From the NCBI GenBank assembly GCA_963971225.1, contig OZ020268.1, forward strand, positions 8,785,532-8,849,531: DNA of 64,000 bases. The letters run 5' to 3'. The DNA is from Melieria omissa (lineage: Eukaryota; Arthropoda; Insecta; Diptera; Ulidiidae). Both the position numbers and the translations under genes were made by a program. Numbering within the stretch: position 1 is the stretch's first letter; each line of letters starts with the position of its first letter. Under the pieces are notes generated by a model. The model saw only the letters and a program-made list of their open reading frames with translations. It did no database searches and was not told the origin of the DNA. Positions 48,847 through 61,253 of the stretch are shown in pieces.

Positions 48847-51585
48847 GCTGCAAAGTGTCTGCAAGAAACATTTCGGTGTTGAGTTGGATTTGTAGCAAAG
48901 GACGGGGGCCTTGCCGGTTATTTTAGTAATAAAAATAGCGAATAGATGTAACTATTTATGCAAATGTACAAGGAATAATAATTAAATATTTATACTTTAA
49001 TTATATATACAAATACCCGAGCGAAGCCGGACGCAATTACAACTGAATATTCATACATATAAACAACATTCTATACATACGATAATGTTGCCTACTTAAA
49101 ACTTACCTACCGGCTACGCGTTACAACAGTTCAACATCAAAAACGATTTGCATGGCGGTAAATGCGCAACGAACCACAAACAACCTTCTTTACAATCTTC
49201 CTTTTCACTGTATCGCATACTCTGTCGTTATGGGCTTGTTGTTGCCCCATTTACACGGCTTTACAGTATACAAGAGTAGGAAAAAAGCTTTTCAATAGGC
49301 GCGTAAATACTTACAAGTAGCAGCAATCTGCGTTGCAGTTCTTTCACCTAAATATGTTTTCTAGTTTTCTGAATTAGTTTTCCCTTTCATAGGTGAAGCC
49401 TCTTGAAATCCGCAAACATTGTGTAGATTCTAGTTGAGAAGATTATAGCTTTCCAGCTTTCTTTAATCTGCCCGTTTGAATCGCTAGAACGTTGTGGGGA
49501 TATCCCCGGATCAAACAAATCTTCTCTTTAACTGAACTATTCTGAAGAATATATGTTATAAAGAAACAATGAAGTCAAACGCAGCCAAGGGCAATTCCAA
49601 CCGAAGAACCCAGGCTCTGTTGAGCTCAAGCTTGACACATCTCGAGAACGTATATGAAACGTTCATCAGTATGTGTATGAGTTTGTACATATTTCTAAAT
49701 CAATGGATTGGACTTTGATTTGCCGTTTTTTTATTTGTATAATTGTGGGTAATTTGAAGCACACTCGTTAAAAATTTTAATCACACAGCAGCGCACAAAG
49801 TAAAAATTTCTAGTCGTGTGTCGATTGAACCGGTTATAAGAGCTTATTTGCAATAAAATTATTGTGTTTATAGTACTCAGCCAGCTTGTACACATGCACT
49901 CTTCTTACAAGCTCATTTTTCACTTGCTTTGTTAGCCATAACAATGTTGCACGTTTTTGGAAACTTTCTTTGGCTGCTATTCTCAACTCATAAGCTTCAT
50001 ATTTCATGCTTCTTCAGCTGATGTCCGGAGAGAATTATGTCTCTGCATTTTAATACTTACGCACTATTGTTCTAAGTGGCAGTAGGGCAACGTTAGTTGT
50101 TGAAACTCGTTGAGAAAGTTTTCCCTCTTTCATATTTTGTGTTATTTTTTATTTTGATAATTTTTCAAGCTTTCTTCGGAGCCGAACGACGACAACGTGC
50201 CGACTGTGCTCAGCTCTATATATGCCAAATTGAACATTTATTTTTAATTTGCATCTACTTAACCAAAATTGAGCTCAATTGAGTGTCAAACTATTGCAAT
50301 TGGCGCCGCTGCATCTATGATTGCAATGTAAAATTTTATTTGACTAACTACTTAGCATCGTAAAGTTGAATGTCGACATGGCCACAAAAAAACCCAAATG
50401 TGTGGATATTCCAGAACGCGCCATAACAAAATAATCTGCTTTGCAATTCCTCTTATGAATTCTAATATTTATCACAATTCCCTTGCTGCCTAGTTTTAGC
50501 TTTTGTCGACTTTATCAGTTTATACAAAATTTTTGTGCGAACAATACAAAAACACACAAGTAGCAGCGACAGCCACAACAAGCATTAGGAACATGAATCA
50601 AAACTGGGCAAAGTTCAAGCGCGAATTAAAAGCAGCCAGCAGGCGTACATACAATGCAGCGACAGTGGCTGTTTATTTTGTAACTAACGCGAAACTGGAA
50701 GATTTGATATGGACAATTTATACGTAAGCTGTAAGCAACCGCACCGAAGAGATTAGAGAAAATCAGTTGGGTATATAATGATTTTCGCTTTTATTCAAAT
50801 AAATCAATTTCAATTATACATACTATATATATAGGCTTACTCACTAAAAAGTACAAACGTTCCACTTAAATGTATTTCCTCGTATTTTTGCATACAATGC
50901 AACATTTTCTTTATTACGTATTTTTTGCTCTGTTCTTGCATTCGATTTCAATTTTGTTATCGGCTATTTTGGCTACTTAATCCAAGAAAAGCTACAAATA
51001 CGAGTACATATGTGCCGTTCCAAATACGAAAACGATACAAATCACATGCACAAAGACCCGAACAAGGTGTTTGTAAAAATTTTAAGCTTATCGCCCGAGG
51101 CTGTAAGTCTTTACACTTTACGTTTTATTCGCTTTTGGATTATATTTGTATATACTATTCAAATAATTCAAACCGAAAATTAATTTTCCAAAATTTTATA
51201 AACTTCAAGTAATTTGAAATAATTAGCTTGATTCAAAAACCAAAATATTCAGCATTGTTTAGCGTAATTAGTATGCAGGCTATAGCTGTCGCATTTGACA
51301 TAATGGTAGCAACATGCGCTACATATCCATTTATATATATACAACGATATAGCATGCGCTACTTTTTGCCTTTTGCTTAATACAGCGATTTATGTTCGCA
51401 ACAACGCAGGCACACAGTGCACCACGGGGGGTACGAACGGTGTAGGAGACCAACAAATTACCACCTAAACTTACGAGCGTTACAAACGTTGAACTTATGT
51501 AGCTGCACTTAAACATAAAACAGCGCTTACTTAACTGGTGGTACGAAAATAATGTGGATTGATGCAGCGTGGCGCATTTTCAAGT
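48847..51585. other. Intergenic DNA, nothing recognised
   Basis: AT-rich. A short potential hairpin CCGAGCGAAGCCGG at about 49017-49030 resembles motifs seen at transposon ends but stands alone. ORFs at 50097-50282, 50503-50727 and 50925-51212 show no domain. Confidence 0.4.
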
Positions 51586-52503
51586 CTACAATTGTAGACG
51601 CTTTGCTGTTACGTAGAACAGAGCACTGACCAGCGCCCAGATGGCACCGCTCAGCGTGTGCGTTAGCGTAGTCACTGTGGCGCCGCTGGTCAAGTGCTTG
51701 GCCGTGTTCGGCGTGTTGCGGCAGATGGTCTCATTCTTGATGAAGCGAAACATGGACTCAACAATGTTAGCGGGCGTGATCTCACTGCACGTCTCCAGCC
51801 TCTTCACAATGCAAGCCTCCAGCTCTATCATTTCCTCGCATTGCTTTGCCCCCATAACAAATTTAGGCAGTGACTTGATGTCATCCAGACCCTCCTTGGG
51901 CACGTAGCTGGCAAAGGTGTTGTTGATGCACTGCTGTATGTCGTCCTTCTTCGACTCCAGGCACTCTGGTCCTTTCTCGGCGATGAACAAAGCTATCTGA
52001 TCGCCACCCTTGTGGCACACAAAGTTCAGTAGACTGCGCACGATGCGCATGAACACCTCCTGATTCTCCTGCTCATCCTTGTCCAGACAGGGCGCAAGCT
52101 TCAGGTTGAATGCCTCGATGCAGGACAGCGCCTCGGGGCGTTTCTTGCAGTATTTGTTGAAGACCACATCCAGTTCGCCGCGCGGACTCGCCTCGTCAAT
52201 CTCCGCCTGTATGGCAGTGTAATTGACAATGGACGAGGCGCACTCGCTAAGTGTGCCCACGGCCGACTCGATCTCGGCGTACGCTGCTTCGCCCTCTTCT
52301 TTGCCGGCGACCTGGATGCACTTGTCGCGCACCAGCGTCTTGGCGTCGTCCAGAGTGAGGTTGGTGTTGGCCAGCTCGGGCGGCAGTTGCTGCTGCAGGT
52401 CATTCACATTCATTTGGCTGACGTCGAGTGCAGCTTGAACAACGTTGCTTCCGCAGGCGAACACTGCCAGCACCACAAGGGTGAGCGTAACGACACTATT
52501 CAT
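51586..52503 (-). CDS. 27-kDa haemolymph glycoprotein family protein
   Basis: Single-exon gene for a 305-residue secretory protein of the insect 27-kDa glycoprotein family, found in haemolymph; its biochemical role is not established. Residues 1-24 form a signal peptide (VVTLTLVVLAVFACG core, likely cleaved after VVQA). The rest has twelve cysteines spaced as in this family (motifs RDKCIQVAGKEEGEAAY, SECASSI, CHKGGDQIALFIAEKGPEC, MFRFIKNETIC) and several N-glycosylation sites (NLT, NYT, NNT, NET). Unusually, the C-terminus (about residues 283-300) is a hydrophobic stretch (GAIWALVSALFYV) followed by AKRLQL; most members end without one, so this protein may be membrane-attached. The start ATG at 52503 has no other in-frame candidate upstream. 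The gene points away from the Tak1-like gene, whose start is 1.16 kb away. Confidence 0.9.
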   Translation of the reverse strand: MNSVVTLTLVVLAVFACGSNVVQAALDVSQMNVNDLQQQLPPELANTNLTLDDAKTLVRDKCIQVAGKEEGEAAYAEIESAVGTLSECASSIVNYTAIQAEIDEASPRGELDVVFNKYCKKRPEALSCIEAFNLKLAPCLDKDEQENQEVFMRIVRSLLNFVCHKGGDQIALFIAEKGPECLESKKDDIQQCINNTFASYVPKEGLDDIKSLPKFVMGAKQCEEMIELEACIVKRLETCSEITPANIVESMFRFIKNETICRNTPNTAKHLTSGATVTTLTHTLSGAIWALVSALFYVTAKRLQL

Positions 52504-53667
52504 ACTGTTGCTTCTTTTTATATGGAATTGAAATGCAAATCTGTCGACCTTGCAACTTTGACGCGATGGCTGAAACCGCTTTGACTCTTTTATTGCTGAT
52601 ACCCTAACACTTGGCTCGACTCTTTGTTTTTACTTTGCGCAAATGGAAAACCAATCAGAATACTTCCCGCTACGACAATCTGATGCACTTCGCGGACGTT
52701 GAATGACTGATTGATTGTACTGGCTGACTGGCCGAGCTCACCGAAAGCTGCTGCTGACTGATTCACTGACTGCGCCGCGCTATTGCGTATGGTTCACCTT
52801 TAGCCTCTGCTGATTGTGACTGCGATTGAGAGTACTCCTGTTCAGTGCGCTGCAACTCGAAGACTTTTTCTATACGTGCGACCAGTGACAATATTAAATT
52901 ACACTGTCTTTTCTACGCGTTCGCTTGAGCACTTTTCTTTCTTATTAGGTGGGGTAACGGAGGTAATGGTGCGATGAAAAGCAAGAAGCGGTTATGCCAG
53001 TGCTGCCCATCTTGGGGATTTCAAAACAATTAAGAGCGGTATGGCAACCTCGTAGATGCTTAACTTACTAGCTGGAAATGTGAATAATGCATCACTTTTT
53101 TTTTGCATAAATTAACAAGTAGCTTTATTATTCGTTTTATCTCAAAGAGATTGAAGTCTTCTGAAAACTCAAAACCAGGTTCATTCAAATGTATTTATAT
53201 AACCATTCATATCAAACATATACTCACATCGTTCTCTATTTAATTTTGAGCTAGCCAGCCTGAGTTTGAAAATGGCCTAATGAGAACAACAGCGTCAACG
53301 TGGCAATGCTACCGGCAACCGCGCGCGGAATACCAGCACAAACAGCTGCTAATGTCAGCTGTCCGCTTTCAGCGAAGACATTTTTGCGTCCAGACGTCGT
53401 AATAACTTTTTTATCAATGCGAGTTGTGAAAATTATTGGAAAATTTTGCAGAAATCTTAGCGCGGCGTTTGCAAACCTACATAGCAAGTACCCCACTTTG
53501 AGCAACGGAGCGGTGTACGCGCTGAACGTTAACCGAATTAGGCGTGGCATCGGAACAAAATGTGCTCGTAAAGTGGGAACTATAATCAAAATAAGACTGC
53601 AGCGTTTCAACTTGGCGTATCAACTAGGCGATTATTAGGACTTGCACACTTTATTCTACGCAGCAAA
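52504..53667. other. Divergent intergenic region, possible shared promoter
   Basis: 1.16 kb between the start codons of the minus-strand haemolymph-type gene and the plus-strand Tak1-like gene. An A/T-rich TATAAAAAG-like motif on the minus strand near 52515-52523 is too close to the ATG (about 12-20 bp) to act as a normal TATA box unless transcription starts elsewhere. Overlapping ORFs on both strands at 53251-53638 are probably 5' UTR of the kinase gene. Confidence 0.4.
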
Positions 53668-55980
53668 ATGTCGGATGAGGAGAAACAGCAAAGCGGTGCC
53701 GTCAATGAGGCGCTCACGCCAGCGGAGCCGTCCAGAGATTTCATTATGTTCCCATGGAATGTAACCAAAACTTTGGTGCAATTCAAACCTTTGGTTGATA
53801 TCGAAAAGCTTCAATTCGGCGAGGTGCGCTGCTGCGATGAAATTCAGGATGGAATTAATGTAGCAATGGTTTATGCTTTTTACTTTTTCTGTTTTTTTTT
53901 AGAAAATTGGACACGGTTCGTATGGAGTTGTGTATAGAGTCAACTATGAGGAACGTTTGGTGGCTGCCAAAGAATTTGGTGCATCGGCCGATCAGGAAGC
54001 TATCGAAACGGAGGTAAAATTATGGCGCCATCAGCAGTCAGATTTGGGTTATAACTTCTCAAAGGGATTAGTTTTAAAGTTTAATAGTAGTATATAGTAT
54101 ACGATAATAGTAAAATAATGATTCTTCTAAAAATCAGAAACATGTTTACAACATAGGTTGAAATTTTTTGTTTACTAGATAATTTTAAAGTCACTTTTGG
54201 AAACCGCGCTGTTATTGAATATGTTCTAGGTATGTTTTAAACAAGGCAACAGAAAGGAAATAATACTCTCCAAAGCATATCTTATGGCATTGTCCGACTT
54301 TGCAACTAGCATGATGACACTTGAAGCGTTTTTTCAGTCACTGGCGTTTTTTAAATGTAAAATTATGAATCATTGATTGCGGTTTTAATGCCAATCAACT
54401 TATGTGGTTTCTTAACATCTGTTTTAATTGCTGCTTTGGACCACATACACAATTTATTCTATATTTCATTGCAGGTTCGACAACTTTCGCGCGTTAGCCA
54501 TCCCAACATTATACAACTTTACGGCATCTCCGCCAACCAACATTCGATATACCTCATCATGGAATACATCGAAGGAGGCTCATTGCACGCCTTTCTGCAT
54601 GGTCCAGTCAAGCCCTACTATTCGACCGCACATGCCATGAGCTGGGCGCGCCAGTGTGCTGAGGTGAGTTTGAATGCCTCGCTGTATGCAGTGTGTTCCC
54701 TCCAAGTAATGCCTGCCTTGTACGTCTCTGTGTGCAGGGCGTGGCCTACCTGCACGCGATGAAGCCGAAGCCTTTGATTCATCGCGACCTGAAGCCGTTG
54801 AATTTGCTGCTGTCGAACAAAGGGCGCCACTTGAAGATTTGTGATTTTGGCACCGTTGCTGATCAGGCGACAAGAATGACAAACAACAAGGGCACCGCAG
54901 TCTTTATGGCGCCGGAGGTATGTACGCTTCCGCTTGGTGCTTAAAATAGATTTTATAGTTTTACGTTTTTTAAGGTCTTTTCCACTTGCAACTACAATGA
55001 GAAGTGTGATGTTTTTAGTTGGGCAACTGTGCTGTGGGTGGTGTTGACGCGTCAACAACCCTTTAAAGAGGTGGAAACTGCATACTCCATACAGTGGCGA
55101 ATATATACAGGTGGCCTAGAATATCATGCTTAGTGCAACAGAGATTTAAACTGAATTTCATGTCCACGTAGGTCAGCGTCCCCCAATGAACCCTAGCTTT
55201 CCCAAGCCAATACAAATGCTGATGTCTGCCTGCTGGGATCCCGTGCCAAATTCACGTCCGGCTATGCAAAAAGTGTTGGCGGTAATGAACGAGCTAACTG
55301 CCTCGCTTGTTGGCGCAGATGAGCCGTTAGAATACGAATTTAGAAATCAACAAGTGATTATTACAATAAATAATTCCTCTCGAAATAACATTAATAATGT
55401 GAATGTTTGACTATTGACAGATAATTTGCAACGACTCCACGCGTTCGACCGAGGACAGCTATATGCTGGACTTTAGCAGCTTATCTCCGTCCGACCAAAG
55501 CAATGCATCGCTTGATTTAACGCCCACTAGTACCGCCGATCACACGAATAACTCCGACGCTTCCATAACACCCACGCCCACAAACAGTACTGAAATGGAG
55601 CCGGCATTTAATACGCCAACGCATATACCTACTGCCAAAATTGCGGCCTCTACGCGTTGGGATGTTATACCAGAGGAGTCCGAATCGTCGTTGTACCAAC
55701 AGTCGCGGGAACAGGCGAACGCAAGTGATCCGTTCAATTTGACGCCCTCGTCCTCAACGTCACAGCGATATGAGACGATCTGCAATGGTATGAATCAAAA
55801 GGCGAGCGTGCCTATTGGTCTGCTTTCCCTTGAGGTGGATCCTGTAAGTGAAGAGATTTTTTTAAGCTTGCAGGAAGGTCATACAAAATGTGTGTTTTTG
55901 TTTGTTTACAGAACGCTTGGGAATTGAACTATAACACCGGTGCCAGGAACTTTGGTGAGTTTAGAGTTAAGTTTGCCTAA
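53668..55980 (+). CDS. Tak1: Tak1/MAP3K7-like serine/threonine kinase (eight exons)
   Basis: MAP3K that in flies relays Imd/Eiger signals to JNK and the Relish-activating IKK complex. Exons: 53668-53823, 53903-54013, 54475-54663, 54738-54917, 54975-55110, 55172-55353, 55421-55843, 55912-55980; all junctions are GT/AG and in phase, giving 481 aa. Kinase features: glycine loop GHGSYG (55-60), Lys75 in LVAAKEF, HRD 167-169 (HRDLKPLN), DFG 188-190, APE 210-212. The activation loop keeps the Tak1 pattern T-x-M-T-N-N-K-G (T197, T200), but the expected Ser-Ala-Ala-Trp is Thr-Ala-Val-Phe (205-208). After the kinase, [14 protein letters not shown] and RWDVIPEES match Tak1. The last exon reads [15 protein letters not shown] and stops at 55980 if the GTGAGT at 55955 is not used; no exon for the Tak1 C-terminal coiled coil was found downstream. 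It may therefore be a diverged or truncated paralogue rather than the principal Tak1. The start ATG is in context CAAAATGTC. Confidence 0.88.
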
Positions 55981-58420
55981 AAACCGAAACCAGAAACCCT
56001 GCAGTATGAAAGCCATAGTTGCGTAAAAGATATATGGGACAAATGTGTAAATCAAATGGAAATAACTATATGTGCAATGTTCCTAAGGCATACACTTTCG
56101 TAGCGTATGCTTTGATGGTTTACTTTCTCATGAGACCTATTAAAAACAACACAAAGATATTAGAATCATAGTTTAAATTTTAATAATGGGAACTTACTTG
56201 CTGCCGCTTCATCTTACCTTACAATTTGCATTAGGGACATAAATCAAATTCAAAAGCTGTATTTCTGCCACATACCACACTAACACCACGTTTCACTATC
56301 TGTCCGGCAAAGTTTTTACAAACATTTTTTTTTCGAATTTTTTCGAATACATAAAATCCAATATGCTTATCGAATATTCGTAAATACCAACACTTTCTAA
56401 ACACTCGTGCCACTTGAACTGTCACTGACCAGCGGACACATTTAGACAGCGCAATGTTGTTGATTGTGCCGACTCGATACGTCTGTCACATGCCAACCGA
56501 GCGTTTTCGCATTCGCGCACACATTTCGAAGAATAGTTTCGAAAAAGTCAAATAAAAAGTGAACGCGAGTGTGATCAGCTATTCTTGCTTTGATAAAGTG
56601 CCGCCGCAGAAAGACATGCAGTCTCGCTAGATTGAAATTAGCAGACGACATCTCGTTGGCTGTGCTTTATGCAAAACAATGCGATGAGTAATTTGCCGCT
56701 CTGCCACAAGTATTACAAGCGAAAAGAGCGGCAAATGCGCAACACAAACACACAAATTGGTATATAAATAAATTCGATTCGTTTGGCGAGCTGCTATTTG
56801 CGATTTTATGTTCACCTTTTATTGTGCGCTGATTTCTAATGTCTCTAGTTTTGCGAATAAATTGTCAACATTCTGGTTGTGAGTAATAGTTGCGGCGACG
56901 CCACAGTGACATTTCGTGGCACATACTTAATTGCACACGCCGCCCTGCATTCATAACAAACGTAATTCAGACGTTGTAAAAACATCCGATGCAGTCCAAG
57001 ACACCCACAACCGCATTGCGAACGCAGTGCACGCTGCATCGCTTATTGGGTATTAATTATTGCATTAATTAAGCCGAAGCCCATGTCGGTGGTGGCGTCT
57101 GTGCTGAATCACTGCGGCGGCGCATCTGTGAGGCGAATAATTGCGCTCGACATTGCTGTGAACTATGGAAAGTGTCGCCGTATCGATCATGTAATTAAAA
57201 TTGATTTCAATTGGCTTACAGTGAAATTCGTTTGGCCTCTTAGTGCTTAGTACAGGCAACACCATGCAGCAAAACCGATAATGACTGCTTTTAGTTAAAA
57301 TTGTGAGATGAGATTGTTGCACAAGTTGGACGAGTTGTCTCTAAAATTAATTTTTATTGTTTATGATTAATTTATATTTTATATAATTAATTTATATTTG
57401 TACTTTCGAATGTCCGACACTGGCGATGCATAGTGCATTGATTTTTAAGTTTGCAAGACCTAGAAAAGAACATAGTCAGCATTGAAAAAACTTATATTTG
57501 AGGAATCGTTTGATTCTTGTTCGTTTGCCCATTTGTGTGACTTTAGGTAATCATCAAAAATCGAATAAATTCGGATAATTGAAATTTTCCGTCGTAATAA
57601 TAAAACGGTTGAAATATTAGTTTGTAAATTTGTATAGTGGAAAAAAGTTAGTACCCACCAGACATTTTTTGTTGCCGGCAATAAGAAAACGAGTCGCCCC
57701 CGGCAACAAATTGTTCGCCGGTAATATCGCCAGCGTATCGATTTCGGATCACCAGTCGTTCTAAAACGTCCGCCGAAAGCAACTCGCCGTGACGAGTCGT
57801 TTTCTTATCGCCGTGACGTGTCGTTTTCTTATCGCCTGGACGATTCTTTTCTATATCTAAATACATCATATTGTTTGGGAAATTATCAATTTATAAAATA
57901 TCAGTCAGTTTTGATTGGGATGGAATTTCATTTGCATACAAATATTCAATGTTGCTCTCAGTGTTTTGAGCTTGAATCAATGCTGTTGATCAATGAACTG
58001 TCGACGAATGAATACAAATTGTTTAAATGCGATCAATCTCCTTGAAATACAAAATATATCAATTGGATAATTCAAAACGTGTTTTTGTGACATGTTGCTA
58101 ATTTGTCGCTGCGGCAATAAATCGTCGAGTCGCCAATTTGTTGCCACTGATGATTGTTGCCTATTTCTCACATTTTGCTTGGTGGGTAGAAACGCAAATA
58201 CTTCATCAACAACTTTTTGAACACTCTTACTTGTGTCCTTTTAAAATTATATCATTCACAACAAACCCACGGACGGAACGTAAAGAATATACAAAATATT
58301 GAAGCCAATCAGAACAATTTTAATTAACTTGTTGATTTTAGCAACGTGCAACAATTAATCTGGTCTGAAACACTAATTTAAATGCGATAAACGAACGAAT
58401 AATTTGGCTATTTGTTTATA
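55981..58420. other. Region downstream of the Tak1-like gene
   Basis: No exon matching the missing Tak1 C-terminus could be seen in this 2.4 kb on the plus strand. 56.2-57.3 kb has scattered minus-strand ORFs without domains. A 24-bp tandem repeat lies at 57786-57857. Confidence 0.45.
57786..57857. repeat. 24-bp tandem repeat, about three units
   Basis: Two units of GCCGTGACG(A/T)GTCG plus TTTTCTTATC, followed by a third diverged unit. A related inverted copy, ATAAGAAAACGAGTCGCC, lies at about 57681-57698, and a weaker related piece at about 58115-58130. On the minus strand the unit reads in frame as DKKTTRHG twice, but no protein is recognised. Confidence 0.8.
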
Positions 58421-59095
58421 CAGGGTGGACCATTTAAGATTTGAAATTTGAACTACGCTTTATTTCAAGAATGGCAGTCCAAATGTCATTAAATTTGTGT
58501 TCGTAATTTAGTTAAAAGTTTGACATTTAAGAAATGGGAACAAAATTGGGAAATATTGAGAACTTACTTCCAAAGTGGAGTGAAGACTCTGTAACCAAAC
58601 CCAAACTGTAAGAAATTAAAAAAAAATTTCAAAAAAAAGATTGGCCTTCAACTCAGTTTGTGAATCAATTTTTTAAGCGAAACAAATGAAACTGGAACGT
58701 TAATGGACCAAACAATCCGATCCCGTTCTCGTGCAGTGCGCACAGCCGGAAACATTGCTTTTGTAGCCGAAAATGTGCGTAAACATCCATCAACGTCAAC
58801 TTGCCATCGCTCTCAGGAATTGAACATTTTCTGCACTTTTTTGATGAGAATTTTGCATAAAGATCTCAGTATGAAGGCTTACAAAATTCAATTGGTCCTT
58901 GAACTTTTGGAAATTCTACCCGGAAGAATCGAAAAAGTACTTGAAAATTGAGTTGACCGAATGGCGTTTTCTAAGGCCAGTCGTGGCAGTCATGAACGAT
59001 TCCGTTTTTCATTCTTAAATAACAAAGTCCAAGCTTTGTAATAAAACAGGAATTTTCAAAAAATATTCATCTTAAATCTTAAATGATCCACCCTG
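58421..59095. mobile_element. mariner/IS630-like deletion derivative
   Basis: A 675-bp element with inverted ends: CAGGGTGGACCATTTAAGAT at the left and, on the opposite strand, CAGGGTGGATCATTTAAGAT at the right, differing at one base in 20. It is flanked by TA on both sides. The interior has fragments of a transposase on the plus strand: an N-terminal helix-turn-helix-like part (AVRTAGNIAFVAENV in the frame 58703-58951) and a C-terminal piece around 58960-59040. The catalytic middle is missing and frames are broken, so it is not autonomous. Tc1/mariner/IS630 membership rests on the TA target, the short ends and the VRT-x-x-NI motif. Confidence 0.87.
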
Positions 59096-60865
59096 TATAT
59101 GTATATATATTTTTTTTACAAATAAAATACATATTAAGGCGAAACTTACAATATTCATTCAAATATTCAAATTGCAATAAATTTTGACATTTTGTTTATT
59201 GTAAACAAAAATTGCTGATAGGTCAATAAAAGTTTGAGCAAACATTATTTACCACATATTTTATTGCTGATAGGTAAATAAATATTTAAGCACAAATTAC
59301 TTAATTTCCATTTTATATAAATGAACACATGTACACCACAAATCATACTTAAATCAACAACCAAATCCACATAAACATTAATATCAACAGCGGCATCAAC
59401 GACAGCTTTATTGAATCGTTTACAGAAATATCAACAACAAAGAGATCTATTTTTATATATAATGAAAACACTTGAGTGAAAATCTCGAATTGAGCAAATC
59501 AACTGCACAAATGTATAACAAACATCCACACGCATACACGGCGCATTGGAAATAAGTAGGTGCGGCAGCAGGGTGTGAATGGCGAATGATGCGAACGACA
59601 TTGCGGGCGTTGTTCCTTGAAGAAAGCACAACACCCGCGCTGCCAACGAGTGCGCACCGAGCAGCGCCAGTGTCCGCATCTGAGTCCGCACCGATGACGC
59701 ATCATAATGGACGCTGCCATGAGAGTCGTCGTCGTCGTTGGCTGCCAGACAAATTGTATTTAACAGCCTATCCATCCATCCATCCGTCTGCTCGGCTGTT
59801 GCTCGCAGCTGTCCGCCCAGCCGCCCGGTGCCTGCTCGCGCCCTCTCCGTCCATGCGCCCAAGCACCCATCTGTCTTGACCACACGCGCTCATGCTTTGC
59901 CTTCGCTGCGAAATAACGGCCGAAATTTGATTTAATTTTGCCTCGTTTCGCTGTTGCGGCCGCTCACTTGAGCGCAGAAATACTTATGCGAGGAATCATG
60001 CGACGCTGTGCGAGTTTTGCTTTATCGATGGTTTTGTTGGCCGAAAAGCACAACACTTCGATACAATCTGAGCACAACAATTGTGCAATTTGCGCTTCAA
60101 ATGTACCAAAAATACCCGCACTGCCATGCAGTTCATTTATTCTTCGCTTTGGTATCGTTTTGGGAAATCTGCAACGCATGTGTGCAAAATGAGTGTGCGT
60201 AAGCGGCTCGTAAACCGAACCGCAATGTTTTTCGAAAGCATTTCCACAGCGCCACAGCGCAATTTCTGGGCTGCCTTGTCTTATGATGGCCGCGCATAGT
60301 GCGAACTCAAGCTGCGTGACACCGTTGCGACGTGCTAAATCGGTTCCTCGCTTTGCAAATAATTTTAGGCGTTTTTGTTTATTTCTGAAAATGCGTAGAC
60401 CGATAGAGCTATTGAAGGTGTGTGGGGAGGGGGAGGGATGTTGAACTGGGTGGTGGATTTTTAGAATTTTGAAATTGTGGTCAACCATTTTAAGGATGAT
60501 TTTCAATATTTCTGAATCTTGTTGCTGCTAAGTTTGTGGTATGCAGGAAGTTGCTAGAAAGAAGTTGCACATTAATTTTAAAAATAAACTTTTATAATTC
60601 ATAAAAAAATGATAACATTAATAAATAGACTTACGATTTGATTTTTTGAGAATTTCGAACGTTCGATAAATCGGACGCCAAACAATTTTAGGAGTTATAT
60701 GTGTTTTACTCAAGGTTTATCCTTTCAAAACAGTAGTTTAATATTTTAACTTAATGCTCTAATGGGTTAAAATAAAATCATGTCTTGGATCAGGGCTAGC
60801 AAACCTTTATACATATATGTACGTAGAATTTTTTGCAAAATATATTCACTGTAGCCATGACGTGC
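59096..60865. other. Intergenic DNA, nothing recognised
   Basis: AT-rich to 59.4 kb, then a GC-richer segment (59.5-60.3 kb) with overlapping ORFs on both strands and a short ATCC repeat near 59768-59784. None shows a domain. Confidence 0.4.
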
Positions 60866-60873
60866 CAGTCATG

Positions 60874-61253
60874 CAGTGCAGTGCCAGGTACCTGAAATGA
60901 CTTTTTCCTAAATTCTAAAAAAATATTGAAATTTACTCCCAAAAGTTAAAAATATATCCTACAATTTTTTTTTTTTATAATTTGCGTCATTTTAAAAGAA
61001 TTTAACTTCTCATAAAAAAAATAAAAATATATAGATTTGAAAGGGGAATGCCAAATATTTTTTTGCTAGTGTTCCCAATACATCTTCGTTCTCCAAAAAT
61101 CTCCCAAAAATCCACTAAGGATCCAAAAAATCCCCTAACCTGAAATATAAATCTCCTTAACTTTCTCCTAACCAATTCTTCCTCCTAAAAATTCACCTAA
61201 AAGGCCAAGAATCTCCTAAATCTAGGAGGAAATCTCCTGATCTGGCAACACTG
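60874..61253. mobile_element. hAT-type MITE with 8-bp target duplication
   Basis: A 380-bp element flanked by CAGTCATG on both sides (60866-60873 and 61254-61261). The right end, inverted, begins CAGTGTTGCCAGATCAGGAG, and the left end begins CAGTGCAGTGCCAGGTACCT. CAGTG-TTGCCA is a characteristic hAT terminus. The interior consists largely of variants of TCCTAAAA/CTCCCAAAAATC, typical of non-autonomous hAT relatives. It has no coding frame. Confidence 0.87.

Noticed and set aside
52514..52524. TATA box for the 27-kDa-type gene
   Set aside because: It lies only about 12-20 bp before the ATG, too close to give a normal start site with a leader.
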